A program made the position numbers and the translations under genes. A model generated the notes under the pieces. The model searched no databases and was not told the origin of the DNA. It worked only from the letters and a program-made list of their open reading frames with translations. Shown here piece by piece: positions 48,501 to 57,757 of a DNA stretch of 61,573 bases; position 1 is the stretch's first letter, and the number at the start of each line of letters is the position of its first letter. Source of the stretch: an uncultured Alphaproteobacteria bacterium (GTDB lineage Bacteria > Pseudomonadota > Alphaproteobacteria > Rhodobacterales > Rhodobacteraceae); assembly GCA_902531755.1 (NCBI GenBank), contig CACAFI010000005.1, positions 1 to 61,573 of the forward strand, in the 5' to 3' direction.

Positions 48501-49033
48501 TTCAAGCAATTGAGAAGTTAAACACGGCGGTAAGAAGTATCAATAAGGATGGCAGACAAAAGTTAACTGAGGCCTTTAATGAAGTAAATAAAACATTTCA
48601 AACACTCTTCACTAGACTTTTCCAAGGTGGGAAAGCAGAGCTCGCATTGGTAGATAGCACAGATCCATTAGAGGCTGGGTTAGAAATAATGTGTCAACCA
48701 CCAGGAAAAAAAGTTACGACAATCTCACTTCTTTCGGGAGGTGAACAAACTTTAACAGCTCTGGCATTGATTTTTGCGGTATTTCTATCAAACCCAAGTC
48801 CTATTTGTTTAATGGATGAGGTTGATGCGCCTTTGGATGATGCAAACATTGAAAAATACTGTGATATTCTCGACTTTATGATTAACGAAACCAACACAAG
48901 ATTTATTGTAATTACTCATAACATAATAACTATTACTAGAATGGATAGATTGTTTGGTGTTACCATGATGGAACCAGGGGTAAGCGAATTAGTTGGAGTA
49001 GATCTCACTCGTGCAGAGGAGTTAATTAACTGA
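45578..49033 (+). CDS. smc: Chromosome segregation protein SMC
   Basis: Condensin ATPase that organises and segregates the chromosome. The 1151-residue protein has Walker A GPNGCGKSNI (31-40), Q-loop region LFADFSSGSNSSSLIKQGQI, two long coiled coils (about 170-480 and 660-920), a hinge region (about 510-650, DALFFSELEYP ... SRIKGPDVLNYL), and the C-terminal head with signature SLLSGGEQTLTALAL and Walker B CLMDEVDAPLDDAN. It starts with TTG 45578, supported by AAGGAAGAG at 45565-45573 a few bases upstream and by the family start (DITKLRLLGFKSFVD). Neither scpA nor scpB is in the window. Confidence 0.96.
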   Translation: MDITKLRLLGFKSFVDSTEVEILPGLTGIVGPNGCGKSNIIDAFQWLMGESRPSSMRASGMEDVIFAGVEGRSPRNFAEVTLEIDNSEQKAASEFNRHKEIEISRKITREIGSSYRLNGKEVRARDVQTLFADFSSGSNSSSLIKQGQITELLNMKPKDRKKILEEAAGISGLYHRRHEAQLKLNGAERNLERLQDLISQLEVQLKTIEKQAREAERYAKLSKEIRTLKGLLLLKQYLSLRSDINSVNASYTENLKILSRLETEDRELEKKIDNENGNLLKQKLDVEEKSEAHQNTLLERQVVLNEINLSERKANELQNQLTQSEADLQREDQLTADAQSNMADQNNLLQELDEKLNDVDEKIENQKEAIEQNNERMQAVDNSYSSLRDKLNELSAEKILNEKRKEERLSNLSDLNRSVEKLNDALEKLKSAEQHEIKKLEDLMKEQDNLKSRYQIDAKNFSQKEKDFQKNQEEIALVDNEINKLNARKAVNISELEASKGLLNENSDQKTVFDELEIENGFERCLDALFFSELEYPEITKSKISGWQKVGDIIENKIEKNFSDLENLSSRIKGPDVLNYLFEHVGIVNSTGEGDKLSKMLFPGQQLITKEGDLWRWDGFVRYSTGEISKNALRVTNQKKVVDIQGSLKEIESQLDALQNKKVILEEKMSSLGDLEIERSNISKGGSDLQALEGEIARHKNQRAIASDNIISLKKKIEEETAQLKKYQERDTYKGGFNDLDADENEHQLLISNLEELDKQREDLRNEKANFDKLTDDKNSLRDRKEEIDLNRSKWKAQSEIAIERKSSIQARIENLKLEIEKTSSLPRDLENNKEVIDRKMEVTGKELVDARDMLASSEGNLRKLQSRSKELIAELGLEKENQVRLTTKKEGLADNVAELDSRINNEYSLNFDKFQDEFSNNQMKDFSQAEIETRLERQIRFRDNLGSVNLRAEQDAKDISDELETILSERNDVVQAIEKLNTAVRSINKDGRQKLTEAFNEVNKTFQTLFTRLFQGGKAELALVDSTDPLEAGLEIMCQPPGKKVTTISLLSGGEQTLTALALIFAVFLSNPSPICLMDEVDAPLDDANIEKYCDILDFMINETNTRFIVITHNIITITRMDRLFGVTMMEPGVSELVGVDLTRAEELIN

Positions 49034-49040
49034 GGTTTTT

Positions 49041-49868
49041 ATGGAAAATGATTTCAAGAATATAGTTTCTACAGACTGGCTAGAACAACATTTAGAGGCT
49101 CCTGACATAAGAATAATAGATTCTAGCTGGTATTTTCCACAAGAGAAACGAAACGCTGAAAAAGAATTTATAGAATGTCACATTCCGGGAGCATCTTTCT
49201 TTGATATAGACAAAATAAAAGATAACGAAAGCGACTTGCCTCACATGTTGCCACCCTCGGAGATGTTCAATTCCACTGTCCGGAAACTTGGTATAGGCGA
49301 TGGACATAAAGTAGTTATATACGATGGATTAGGAATGAGGTCTGCTGCTCGACTATGGTGGATGTTTAAAGTATTTGGATATGCTGATGTAGTTGTACTT
49401 GATGGAGGTTTCCCAAAGTGGGTTAAAGAAAATAGATCGATTACAGCTGATCTAACCGAAAAAGAAGTTAGACACCTGACTATCTATGAAGATAAGAGTA
49501 TAGTAGCTGATAGGGATGATGTTCTGAGGGCAACTAAATTAAATCATTGTTCAATAATTGATGCGCGTTCAGAGGGGCGTTTTATGGGAACAGCGCCTGA
49601 ACCAAGAAGTGGTTTGCGATCTGGATCAATAGAAAATTCAATTAATGTTCCTTATGAAACTCTACTGAATGAAGATTTTACTTTTAAAAAAAAGCAAGAG
49701 ATCTTAGATATTTTTTCTAGGAAGGGTGTCGTTTTTAATAATTATATTATTACAACTTGCGGGTCAGGAGTAACTGCAGCGGTTTTATATTTAGCGTTAG
49801 ACGAAATTGGCTGTTCAAAAATTTCATTATATGATGGTTCCTGGGCGGAGTGGGGAAAAATTGATTAG
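49041..49868 (+). CDS. sseA: 3-mercaptopyruvate / thiosulfate sulfurtransferase
   Basis: Two-rhodanese-domain enzyme transferring sulfur from mercaptopyruvate or thiosulfate. The 275 residues show the inactive N-terminal domain (about 8-130: TDWLEQHLEAPDIRIIDSSW, HIPGASFFDID) and the catalytic C-terminal domain (about 150-275) with the active-site loop TCGSGVTA (C240). CGSGVTA is the mercaptopyruvate sulfurtransferase form; thiosulfate-specific enzymes usually have CRxGx[R/T]. It starts 7 bp after smc. Confidence 0.92.
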   Translation: MENDFKNIVSTDWLEQHLEAPDIRIIDSSWYFPQEKRNAEKEFIECHIPGASFFDIDKIKDNESDLPHMLPPSEMFNSTVRKLGIGDGHKVVIYDGLGMRSAARLWWMFKVFGYADVVVLDGGFPKWVKENRSITADLTEKEVRHLTIYEDKSIVADRDDVLRATKLNHCSIIDARSEGRFMGTAPEPRSGLRSGSIENSINVPYETLLNEDFTFKKKQEILDIFSRKGVVFNNYIITTCGSGVTAAVLYLALDEIGCSKISLYDGSWAEWGKID

Positions 49869-49877
49869 AAGTTTCAA

Positions 49878-50441
49878 ATGAAACATGAAGAAGCAAGCGG
49901 AATATTAAACTACACTGTCTCATATTTATCTTTAGAAATGGAGAATATTAAGTTTTTTAAAAATGTTTCGGGTAATAATGTTATTAAATTTCTAAAAGCA
50001 ATATCACCAAATACATCATATTTTTTATATCTTTATAAAGAGGTTGGTCGAAAATATGAGTGGACCGATTGGTTACGATCCGAAAAAAGCAAGTTGGAAA
50101 GCTTTTTGACTGACGATAAAGTTATTCTATATTCTCTCATTCTTCGGGGTTTACCTAAGGGCTTTTTTGTTCTCGATTATAGGAATTTACCTGTTTGTGA
50201 CTTAGCCTATTTCGGGCTATTTGATGACGTAATTGGCAAAGGCATAGGTAAATTAATGATGAACAGAGTTTTTGAGGAAGTAATAGAGAAGGGTGATGCA
50301 AAAACATTAACAGTCAACACAAATACACTGGATCATAAAAGCGCCCTTCCTCTTTACCAAAAAGCTGGTTTTAATATATATAAAACAGAGACTCATAAGA
50401 GAAGTGCGTCGTCTCAATTGGAAAATAAGGAGTATCTATAA
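49878..50441 (+). CDS. GNAT family N-acetyltransferase
   Basis: A GNAT-fold protein of 187 residues; substrate unknown. The acetyl-CoA-binding stretch is FDDVIGKGIGKLMMNRVFEE (about 115-134), followed by TLTVNTNTLDHKSALPLYQKAGFNIYKTE, where the H-K-S-A-L-P-L-Y part is common in GNAT enzymes acting on small amines. The N-terminal third is not recognised. It begins 9 bp after sseA and contains the ribosome site of the following aminotransferase gene near its own end (AAGGAG at 50428-50433). Confidence 0.82.
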   Translation: MKHEEASGILNYTVSYLSLEMENIKFFKNVSGNNVIKFLKAISPNTSYFLYLYKEVGRKYEWTDWLRSEKSKLESFLTDDKVILYSLILRGLPKGFFVLDYRNLPVCDLAYFGLFDDVIGKGIGKLMMNRVFEEVIEKGDAKTLTVNTNTLDHKSALPLYQKAGFNIYKTETHKRSASSQLENKEYL

Positions 50442-51620
50442 ATGTTCGAACATTTAAATAGTCAACCATCAGATAAAATAATGGAGTTAATGGCTCAGTA
50501 TGCTGAGGATACTAGAACAAATAAGTTAGATTTGGGTGTGGGGGTTTACAAGAATGCTGAAGGAGCAACACCAATAATGAAAGCAGTAAAAAAAAGTGAA
50601 GAGATACTGCACAGATTACAGGATAGTAAAAGTTATGTTGGCTTAATAGGCTCAATTGAATTTTCCAAAAATATAGGAGGATTAGTCTTAAATAATTCTG
50701 TAGATGAGAAAAGGCTCTCATATGCTCAAGCACCTGGAGGAACCGGGGCCTTACACCAACTTCTTCTTTTAGCAAGAGCTACTAAGAGCGTTGGTAATGT
50801 TTGGATTTCAAATCCAAGCTGGCCCAATCACCAAGCTATTTTGAAACACTTGGGCATGAATATGAGCTCCTATTTTTATTTTGATGAGATCACATGTGAA
50901 GTGAATTTTGACAAAATGTATAAAGACCTTAATGGTATGTGTGAAAATGATGTATTGTTGTTACATGGATGTTGTCACAATCCTACTGGAGCAAATTTAA
51001 GCTTGGAACAATGGGTAGAGATAACACAATTGATACAGGACAAAAATGTTTTACCTTTCATAGATCTTGCATATCAAGGCTTCGGGGACGGCTTAGCTAA
51101 AGATGTTGAGGGTCTCAATTATCTTGTAAAAAATGTATCAGAGGCAATGATTGCTGTCTCTTGCTCGAAAAATTTTGGTGTTTACAGAGATAGAGTAGGT
51201 GTAGCTATTGTAGTTTCAGACCCAGCGAAACAACATGTAGTTCTAGATAACCTTAAATCATTAAACCGTCTTACATTTTCTTTCCCTCCAGATCACGGTG
51301 CCGCAGTAGTTAATGAAATATTGCAGGATGATACGCTCAAGGTTCTGTGGAAAGACGAACTAGAAGAAATGCGTCTAAATATGTTGGATTTGAGAGAGAG
51401 ACTTGCATCGGAATTACAACAAGAAACCAAATCAGAGCGTTTTAGCTTTGTGAATAAGCATAGGGGTATGTTTTCTAAGTTAGGTTTAACTTCTGACCAA
51501 GTTGAGGTTTTAAGAAAAGATCATGGAATTTATATGGTCTCCGATAGTAGAATAAATGTAGCGGGTTTACGTAAAGACGTGATAAATTATTTAGCAAGTG
51601 CGATTGCAAATATTATTTAA
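50442..51620 (+). CDS. tyrB: Aromatic amino acid / aspartate aminotransferase (class I)
   Basis: PLP-dependent transaminase of the Iα AspC/TyrB subgroup. In 392 residues the PLP lysine is K243 in [65 protein letters not shown], and [13 protein letters not shown] are all conserved substrate and cofactor regions. Assigned as aromatic or aspartate type because both share this pattern. It begins immediately after the GNAT stop, with the ribosome site inside that gene. Confidence 0.92.
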   Translation: MFEHLNSQPSDKIMELMAQYAEDTRTNKLDLGVGVYKNAEGATPIMKAVKKSEEILHRLQDSKSYVGLIGSIEFSKNIGGLVLNNSVDEKRLSYAQAPGGTGALHQLLLLARATKSVGNVWISNPSWPNHQAILKHLGMNMSSYFYFDEITCEVNFDKMYKDLNGMCENDVLLLHGCCHNPTGANLSLEQWVEITQLIQDKNVLPFIDLAYQGFGDGLAKDVEGLNYLVKNVSEAMIAVSCSKNFGVYRDRVGVAIVVSDPAKQHVVLDNLKSLNRLTFSFPPDHGAAVVNEILQDDTLKVLWKDELEEMRLNMLDLRERLASELQQETKSERFSFVNKHRGMFSKLGLTSDQVEVLRKDHGIYMVSDSRINVAGLRKDVINYLASAIANII

Positions 51621-51667
51621 AGCTAACGAAGATTTGTTCCAGGACAATTATAATTAGGATTAAAGAA

Positions 51668-53614
51668 ATGAAAACTGTAAAAGGATATCAGCCCAAGGAA
51701 GAGTTTTCCAAAAAAGCGCTAATAGATAGGACCAAATATCATGAAATGTATAAAAGGTCAGTTGAAAGTCCTGAGGCGTTTTGGGAGGAACAGGCCCGTA
51801 ATCGACTGCTGTGGCAAAAAAAATTTACTAAAGTCAAGAATGTTTCATATTCCCATCCTGATGTTTCCATAAAGTGGTTTGAAGATGGTGTGCTCAATGT
51901 GTCTGAAAACTGTGTAGATAGGCATTTAGAAAACAAAAGTGAAGAAGTGGCAATCTTATGGGAGGGTGATGAGCCAGGGGTTTCTAAAAAGATTACGTAC
52001 AGAGAACTCTATGAAAATGTGTGTAAGTTTGGAAACGTTTTAAAGGATCGAGGAATAAAAAAAGGGGATAGAGTAATTCTGTATATGCCAATGGTTCCAG
52101 AAGCGGCTTATGCTATGTTAGCATGTGCGAGAGTGGGCGCCATACACTCTGTTGTTTTCGCAGGTTTTTCTCCAGAAGCGCTCGCGAGTCGAATTATTGA
52201 TTGTGGAGCAAAAGCGGTGATTACCGCCAATGAAGCGCCAAGAGGTGGAAAACAAACTCCTTTAAAGAAGAATGTTGATGAGGCTTTGGATATATCTGGA
52301 GATATAATCTCTCTTGTTTTGAAAAGGACTTCAACAGAAGTTAGCATGAAAGAGGGACGTGATTTCTGGTTGAATGATTTGATAGATAAAGCGAGCACTG
52401 TTTGCACTTCGGAACCTATGAATGCAGAAGACCCGCTTTTCATCCTTTATACCTCTGGCTCAACAGGCAAACCTAAGGGTGTTTTACATTCAACTGCGGG
52501 GTATATTCTGTATGCTTCAATGACACATAAATTTGTCTTTGATTATAATGATGGGGATATTTATTGGTGTACTGCCGATGTTGGTTGGGTAACTGGCCAC
52601 AGCTATATTGTTTACGGGCCTTTAGCAAATGGAGCAACGACACTGATGTTTGAGGGTGTTCCTACTTATCCGGACGCATCACGATTTTGGCAAATATGTG
52701 AAAAATATAAAGTAAATCAATTTTACACCGCTCCAACAGCTATAAGGGCTTTAATGGGGTTAGGAGACGAATTTGTTAACAAGAATGATTTATCAAGCAT
52801 TCGAATTCTAGGTACTGTAGGAGAGCCTATTAATCCTGAAGCATGGGAGTGGTATAATAGGGTGGTAGGTAAGAAGAATTGCCCAATAGTTGATACTTGG
52901 TGGCAAACCGAAACAGGTGGAATTCTTATTACACCTCTACCGGGAGCCACAACAACTAAGCCTGGTTCTGCAACTTTACCCTTTTTTGGTATCGAACCCG
53001 CAATTCTTGATCCAAGCTCTGGAGAAGAGATTTCTGATGAAGAGTGTGAAGGCGTATTGGTTATTAAGGATAGTTGGCCAGGACAAATGCGTACCGTCTT
53101 TGGAGATCACGATAGGTTTGTTTCGACTTATTTTAACGATTATAAAGGATATTACTTTACAGGTGATGGCTGTAGAAGAGATAAGGACGGGTATTACTGG
53201 ATCACCGGAAGGGTCGATGACGTTTTAAATGTGTCAGGTCATAGAATGGGAACGGCAGAAATTGAAAGTGCTTTAGTTGCTCACCCAAAAGTCAATGAGA
53301 GTGCAGTAGTCGGCTTCCCACACCCAATTAAAGGTCAAGGGATATACGCATATGTATCTTTGATGTCCGGAGAGAAAAACTCTGATGAACTTTTGAAGGA
53401 GCTTCAGAATTGGGTTAGAAAGGAGATTGGCCCTATTGCCAAGCCTGACATTATTCAATTTTCTCCAGGTCTTCCAAAAACTAGATCGGGTAAGATAATG
53501 AGAAGGATTTTGCGAAAAATCGCCGAGGATGATTTTAGCAATTTAGGTGATACATCCACTTTAGCAGAACCTGCTGTAGTTGATGATCTGATTACTAATC
53601 GTAAGAAGCTTTAA
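51668..53614 (+). CDS. acs: Acetyl-CoA synthetase
   Basis: Adenylates acetate and joins it to CoA; feeds the ethylmalonyl-CoA pathway with acetyl-CoA. The 648-residue protein has the AMP-binding [51 protein letters not shown], the hinge [30 protein letters not shown], and the catalytic and acetylation-regulated lysine K609 in RSGKIMRR. Length matches Acs and not propionyl-specific enzymes. 47 bp separate it from the aminotransferase. Confidence 0.97.
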   Translation: MKTVKGYQPKEEFSKKALIDRTKYHEMYKRSVESPEAFWEEQARNRLLWQKKFTKVKNVSYSHPDVSIKWFEDGVLNVSENCVDRHLENKSEEVAILWEGDEPGVSKKITYRELYENVCKFGNVLKDRGIKKGDRVILYMPMVPEAAYAMLACARVGAIHSVVFAGFSPEALASRIIDCGAKAVITANEAPRGGKQTPLKKNVDEALDISGDIISLVLKRTSTEVSMKEGRDFWLNDLIDKASTVCTSEPMNAEDPLFILYTSGSTGKPKGVLHSTAGYILYASMTHKFVFDYNDGDIYWCTADVGWVTGHSYIVYGPLANGATTLMFEGVPTYPDASRFWQICEKYKVNQFYTAPTAIRALMGLGDEFVNKNDLSSIRILGTVGEPINPEAWEWYNRVVGKKNCPIVDTWWQTETGGILITPLPGATTTKPGSATLPFFGIEPAILDPSSGEEISDEECEGVLVIKDSWPGQMRTVFGDHDRFVSTYFNDYKGYYFTGDGCRRDKDGYYWITGRVDDVLNVSGHRMGTAEIESALVAHPKVNESAVVGFPHPIKGQGIYAYVSLMSGEKNSDELLKELQNWVRKEIGPIAKPDIIQFSPGLPKTRSGKIMRRILRKIAEDDFSNLGDTSTLAEPAVVDDLITNRKKL

Positions 53615-53628
53615 ATTGAATTAAATTA

Positions 53629-53973
53629 ATGAGGATATCTGTGGTTAAAAATTTTTTTACTATAACTTTTTGTTTATTAGCAGTTGCTTGTCAAACAAAC
53701 CAAACCAGCATTGATCAACCCAACATTACGGGAAACTACACTGGTCCAACAATCGGGAACAAGGTAAAGCTTACAGATGACGGTCAGTGTATAGCACGTA
53801 ATTTGAGCTTTTTAGTTGGGCAGCCTGAATCTGCGCTCGGCGCTATGGAGTATCCAGCTAATACTAGAATCATATTCTTAGACAGAAACGAAAGTATTGA
53901 GAATACCAACCCTAAAAGATTGAGTATTATCGTCGGCAGTCAAAAGAAGATAGTTAGCGTCTATTGTGGGTAA
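53629..53973 (+). CDS. Small lipoprotein with a peptidase inhibitor I78-like domain
   Basis: The 114 residues open with a lipoprotein signal peptide ending in LLAVAC (cysteine 21). After a short Thr/Asn-rich linker comes an I78-type domain (about 52-114): C-x-x-x-x-L-x-x-L-V-G-Q-P, then ANTRIIF, PKRLSIIVGSQKKIVSVYCG. These match the pattern of the I78 inhibitor family, known for inhibiting serine proteases (elastase-type). Function here is inference. It starts 14 bp after acs and converges with dnaE2 with 5 bp between the stop codons. Confidence 0.72.
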   Translation: MRISVVKNFFTITFCLLAVACQTNQTSIDQPNITGNYTGPTIGNKVKLTDDGQCIARNLSFLVGQPESALGAMEYPANTRIIFLDRNESIENTNPKRLSIIVGSQKKIVSVYCG

Positions 53974-53978
53974 ACCCT

Positions 53979-56828
53979 TTAGACACTACTGCTACAATAT
54001 TCTTCTATGAAGCTCTTCTTAAGAAAGGGTCTTAGTAGTTTTACGGGGTGTGTAGATAGACTTAACCGTAGAGATTGATAATCTAAAATCAATTCTTCAC
54101 CTAAAGTCATATTAGGAAGATTGACGCTTTTCTCTGGTAAGTATTCTTTCTCAGAATAACCTTCAAAAAGGGCTAAAGAATTTGTTTTTTTTATAGCTTG
54201 AGCATCCCAAAGTAATAGTCTTCTGTTTTTATTAAGAGAGTGAAAGCAACTTGCTTTAATCAGCAGCTTTATAATACTTGGGCTCAGTCTAATACGATGC
54301 CATAAATCTTGGGGATCATTATAACCATTGCCTCTCTCCTTAATGACTTTATCGACATCATTTTTTGACAGTCCTTTGATCTGCCTGAACCCCAGTCGTA
54401 AACTAAGACAAGATTCGCCGTGATTTTCTAGAGAATGGTTCCATTCGCTTTTGTTTATGCATATTTCTTTAACTTTTACCCCATGATTTTTTGCATCACG
54501 TATTATTTGGGAAGCAGAGTAGAATCCCATCGGTTGAGAGTTTAGTAAAGCACAGGCAAAAACATCAGGATAATGATATTTTATCCAAGCCGATGCATAT
54601 ACAAGAATAGCGAAGCTTGCAGCATGACTTTCAGGAAAACCGTATTCACCAAACCCCGATATCTGAGAAAAGCACTTTGTAGCAAAATCCTTGTCATATC
54701 CATTTTTTTGCATGCCATCAATAAATTTTTTTTTAAATTTACTAACAGTACCGTTTCTCTTAAACGTCGCTAATGATTTTCTCAGTCTATCAGTATCTTT
54801 CAATGAAAATCCTGCACCTTTCATTGCAATTTGTATTGCTTGTTCTTGAAATAGTGGCACGCCAAGAGTCTTACCAAGAATTTCTTTTAGCTTTTCGGAA
54901 GGAAAAGTAACTTTTTCTTGTCCATTTCTTCTTTTTATATAGGGATGAACCATGTCCCCCTGAATTGGCCCGGGTCTGACGATTGCAACTTGTATTACCA
55001 GATCATAAAAGCATTGTGGTTTTAATCTTGGAAGGAAGTTCATTTGGGCTCTGCTTTCAACCTGAAAAACTCCTATAGTGTCTGCTTTGGAAAGCATATT
55101 AAAGACACGTGTATCTCGATGTGGAATATTGCTTAGGCTAACTTTCCGGTTATGATGGTTTTTTATTAAGTCAAAAGATTTCTTTATGCATGTCAGCATT
55201 CCAAGAGCTAGAATATCTATCTTTAATATGCCTAAAAAGTCTATGTCGTCTTTATCCCATGCTATTATACTTCTGCCTTCCATGGCAGTATTTTCAATAG
55301 ATGTAATCTCATCCAAATAATCCTCAGTAATTATAAAGCCGCCTACATGCTGACCTAAGTGTCTAGGAAAGCCTATCAATTGGTCACTGAGGGTCAAAGT
55401 TTCCAATATTCTAGTGTGGTCATTCTTACCTGCTAAGTTGGTATTATTGTAATGAGGTATCTTATGTCTATCCCATCCAACAATATTTTCAGCCATCGAG
55501 GATATTATTTCTTTGCTTAACCCCATTACTTTGCCCACATCTCTTATTGCTCCTTTCGCTCTGTAGTGGATGACTGTAGCGCATAAGGCAGCTCTTCTAT
55601 TGCCATACTTCCTGTAGATTTCGTCTATTATTTCCTGTCTGCGTTCATGCTCAAAATCAATGTCAATGTCAGGAGGTTCGTTTCTTTCTTCTGATATGAA
55701 GCGCTCAAATACCATCGACCCAATCTCTGGGCTAACAGATGTTACCCCTAAAGAAAAACAAACTATGGAATTAGCAGCAGAGCCACGGCCTTGACACAAA
55801 ATACCTCTACTTCTTGCAAATTTCACTATGTCATACACTGTGAGAAAATAAGGAGCGTATTTGAGTTTTTTTATTAACAGAAGTTCTTTTTTTACTCCCT
55901 TTAATATTTTCACAGGAATATTTTTTGCATAATATTCATTTAATCCGTCAAAGGTTAGCTCGTTTAATATTGTATCGGGGTTCTCTCCTTTGAGTACTTC
56001 TTTAGGGTATGTATAGCCGAGTTCGTCTAAAGAAAACGAACATCTATCGCTTACAAAGTTAGTGTTGTGTATCGCTTCAGGATAATCTTTGAATATAGTT
56101 GTAAAATCATGGGATGATCTCATTCTTTGCTCTCCATTAATGCTCGATTCAACTCCCAGGTCATCTATAGTGCATTTCATTTTTATTGCAGATAAAGTAT
56201 CTCTGACTTTTCGTCTGGAGCCATGATGCATTAGAGGAGTAGAAGACCCTATAACTCCGCACTTAATATTTTTTGCAAACTTATTGATTTTGTAAAAACG
56301 TATCTCATCCAAACCATCATATCTAGGCGCCATAACTATGTATATAGATCTACTACTATTATTTCTCTTGAGTATTCGGATAAACCTCAACCACTCAAGC
56401 TTCTCCGAAAGGCTATGATTTTTTTCTGAAATATGAGCTAAGAATATAATGCCCTCTTGGTTTTCGAGAATACTTTCGTAGTCAATATGGGAATAACCCT
56501 TCTTCGAATTATTTTTTCCAGTAGTTAAAATTTTACATATGTTTTTCCATCCTTGTCGTGTTTGAGCTAAGCATGTTATTTCAGTTCTATGAGTTGTGAC
56601 GATAGTAACCCCTGGTATTATTTTTAGAGAAGAGCATTTACTTTTAGTATCATATTGGATTTCCTTTATAGCTCTAAGCCCTCTCACTATTCCAGAAATG
56701 GAGTTTTTGTCAGCAATTGCTATAGATTTTAATCCAAACTCTATTGCTCTTTCCACATACTCTTCAGGATGGCTGGCTCCTTCTAGGAAGCTAAAATTAG
56801 ATGTTATGCAAAGCTCTGAATACGACAA
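53979..56828 (-). CDS. dnaE2: Error-prone DNA polymerase DnaE2 (ImuC), C-terminally short
   Basis: C-family polymerase used in SOS translesion synthesis. The 949 residues show the PHP domain (about 5-205, SNFSFLEGASHPEEYVERAIEFG), the catalytic aspartates D387, D389 and D391 in PPDIDIDFEHERRQEI, the third aspartate in LKIDILALGML, TIGVFQVESRAQM, the fingers region and the HhH segment (about 830-860, KQIKGLSKNDVDKVIKERG). It ends after the HPVKLLRP segment; the usual DnaE2 continues about 120-150 residues with an OB-fold. The stop is followed directly by the opposing I78 gene. 26 bp separate it from the methyltransferase upstream. Confidence 0.92.
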   Translation of the reverse strand: MSYSELCITSNFSFLEGASHPEEYVERAIEFGLKSIAIADKNSISGIVRGLRAIKEIQYDTKSKCSSLKIIPGVTIVTTHRTEITCLAQTRQGWKNICKILTTGKNNSKKGYSHIDYESILENQEGIIFLAHISEKNHSLSEKLEWLRFIRILKRNNSSRSIYIVMAPRYDGLDEIRFYKINKFAKNIKCGVIGSSTPLMHHGSRRKVRDTLSAIKMKCTIDDLGVESSINGEQRMRSSHDFTTIFKDYPEAIHNTNFVSDRCSFSLDELGYTYPKEVLKGENPDTILNELTFDGLNEYYAKNIPVKILKGVKKELLLIKKLKYAPYFLTVYDIVKFARSRGILCQGRGSAANSIVCFSLGVTSVSPEIGSMVFERFISEERNEPPDIDIDFEHERRQEIIDEIYRKYGNRRAALCATVIHYRAKGAIRDVGKVMGLSKEIISSMAENIVGWDRHKIPHYNNTNLAGKNDHTRILETLTLSDQLIGFPRHLGQHVGGFIITEDYLDEITSIENTAMEGRSIIAWDKDDIDFLGILKIDILALGMLTCIKKSFDLIKNHHNRKVSLSNIPHRDTRVFNMLSKADTIGVFQVESRAQMNFLPRLKPQCFYDLVIQVAIVRPGPIQGDMVHPYIKRRNGQEKVTFPSEKLKEILGKTLGVPLFQEQAIQIAMKGAGFSLKDTDRLRKSLATFKRNGTVSKFKKKFIDGMQKNGYDKDFATKCFSQISGFGEYGFPESHAASFAILVYASAWIKYHYPDVFACALLNSQPMGFYSASQIIRDAKNHGVKVKEICINKSEWNHSLENHGESCLSLRLGFRQIKGLSKNDVDKVIKERGNGYNDPQDLWHRIRLSPSIIKLLIKASCFHSLNKNRRLLLWDAQAIKKTNSLALFEGYSEKEYLPEKSVNLPNMTLGEELILDYQSLRLSLSTHPVKLLRPFLKKSFIEEYCSSSV

Positions 56829-56854
56829 CGAAAAGCACTATCTTATTAAGCTAT

Positions 56855-57736
56855 TCAAACTGCCTTATTGGAGGACAGTTGAAGGATCATATAGTGATTA
56901 AATTTAATAAAATTATCGGAATTTCTTATGTTTCCATAAATTCTATCGTGTAAACGCCTGCGCTTTTTCTGGTTCACTATAGTCTTATAGAGGATATTAA
57001 ATAGTTTCATTTTCCAAGGATGGCTTGTTACTAAACCCTGTTGTATTTTGTCTATTCCAACACCAACTACATTGTAAAATTTTTGCTCTATATCTAAAGA
57101 TGGAGCAACAGATTTTGTTATTTCTGTTTTTGATACAATATTTAAATCTGTATCTTTAATTAGTTTTAGCATTTCTGATAAAGGATGTCCTCCTCCTGGT
57201 CTTCTGTTGTGACTACTATTTTTAAGGTCAGAGCGGAAGCAATCCGCAACCAATATTTGTCCGTCTTTGCTTAGTAATCCTTTAGCTTTTTCCAGTGCGA
57301 TTTTTGCAGAAATATATTGAAAGCTTTCTGAAAATAGACACAAGTCAAATGTCTGATTTTTCTTTGGTTTATAATCTTCAAACTTTATATTGTGAACTTT
57401 GGCTTTATTGTTTGTATTTTCTAAACATCGTTTGCTTAGTATATCGCTAGGTACAACAACAGTGACGCTATGACCTAAGGAGATTAACTTCTTTGCTATT
57501 TCTCCAGCGCCTCCACCAATATCAAGGATCTTGAGCTTTTTCTTTTTTGGAAAGTATTTGAACAGTAGCTTTGTGTACTGTTCTTGAGCTTTACCCAAAT
57601 TCTCAAGACAAGGGTCTAGGTTGTCCCAAACGCCATAGTGCATGTTCTCTTTCCCAGTAACAAATTTTGCTATTGCCAAAGAAAACTCAAGCCCAAGGGC
57701 TTTAGTATCTAATGTGTTATTCTTTTGAAATTGCAT
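56855..57736 (-). CDS. SAM-dependent methyltransferase (class I) in the imuB-dnaE2 operon
   Basis: The 293-residue protein has the Rossmann SAM-binding motif I ILDIGGGAGEIAKKL (70-84), motif II region VTVVVPSD, DLCLFSESFQYI (motif IV-like) and GQILVADCF (post-motif). The N-terminal part, MHYGVWDNLDPCLENLGKAQEQY (about 32-54), resembles the substrate lid of fatty-acid or small-molecule methyltransferases such as the cyclopropane synthase-like group. Substrate unknown. It lies between imuB (21 bp upstream) and dnaE2 (26 bp downstream) and is probably cotranscribed under LexA control; in other bacteria this position is not known to me to hold a methyltransferase. Confidence 0.85.
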   Translation of the reverse strand: MQFQKNNTLDTKALGLEFSLAIAKFVTGKENMHYGVWDNLDPCLENLGKAQEQYTKLLFKYFPKKKKLKILDIGGGAGEIAKKLISLGHSVTVVVPSDILSKRCLENTNNKAKVHNIKFEDYKPKKNQTFDLCLFSESFQYISAKIALEKAKGLLSKDGQILVADCFRSDLKNSSHNRRPGGGHPLSEMLKLIKDTDLNIVSKTEITKSVAPSLDIEQKFYNVVGVGIDKIQQGLVTSHPWKMKLFNILYKTIVNQKKRRRLHDRIYGNIRNSDNFIKFNHYMILQLSSNKAV

Positions 57737-57757
57737 CCTTATTCACAGCCTAAATTA

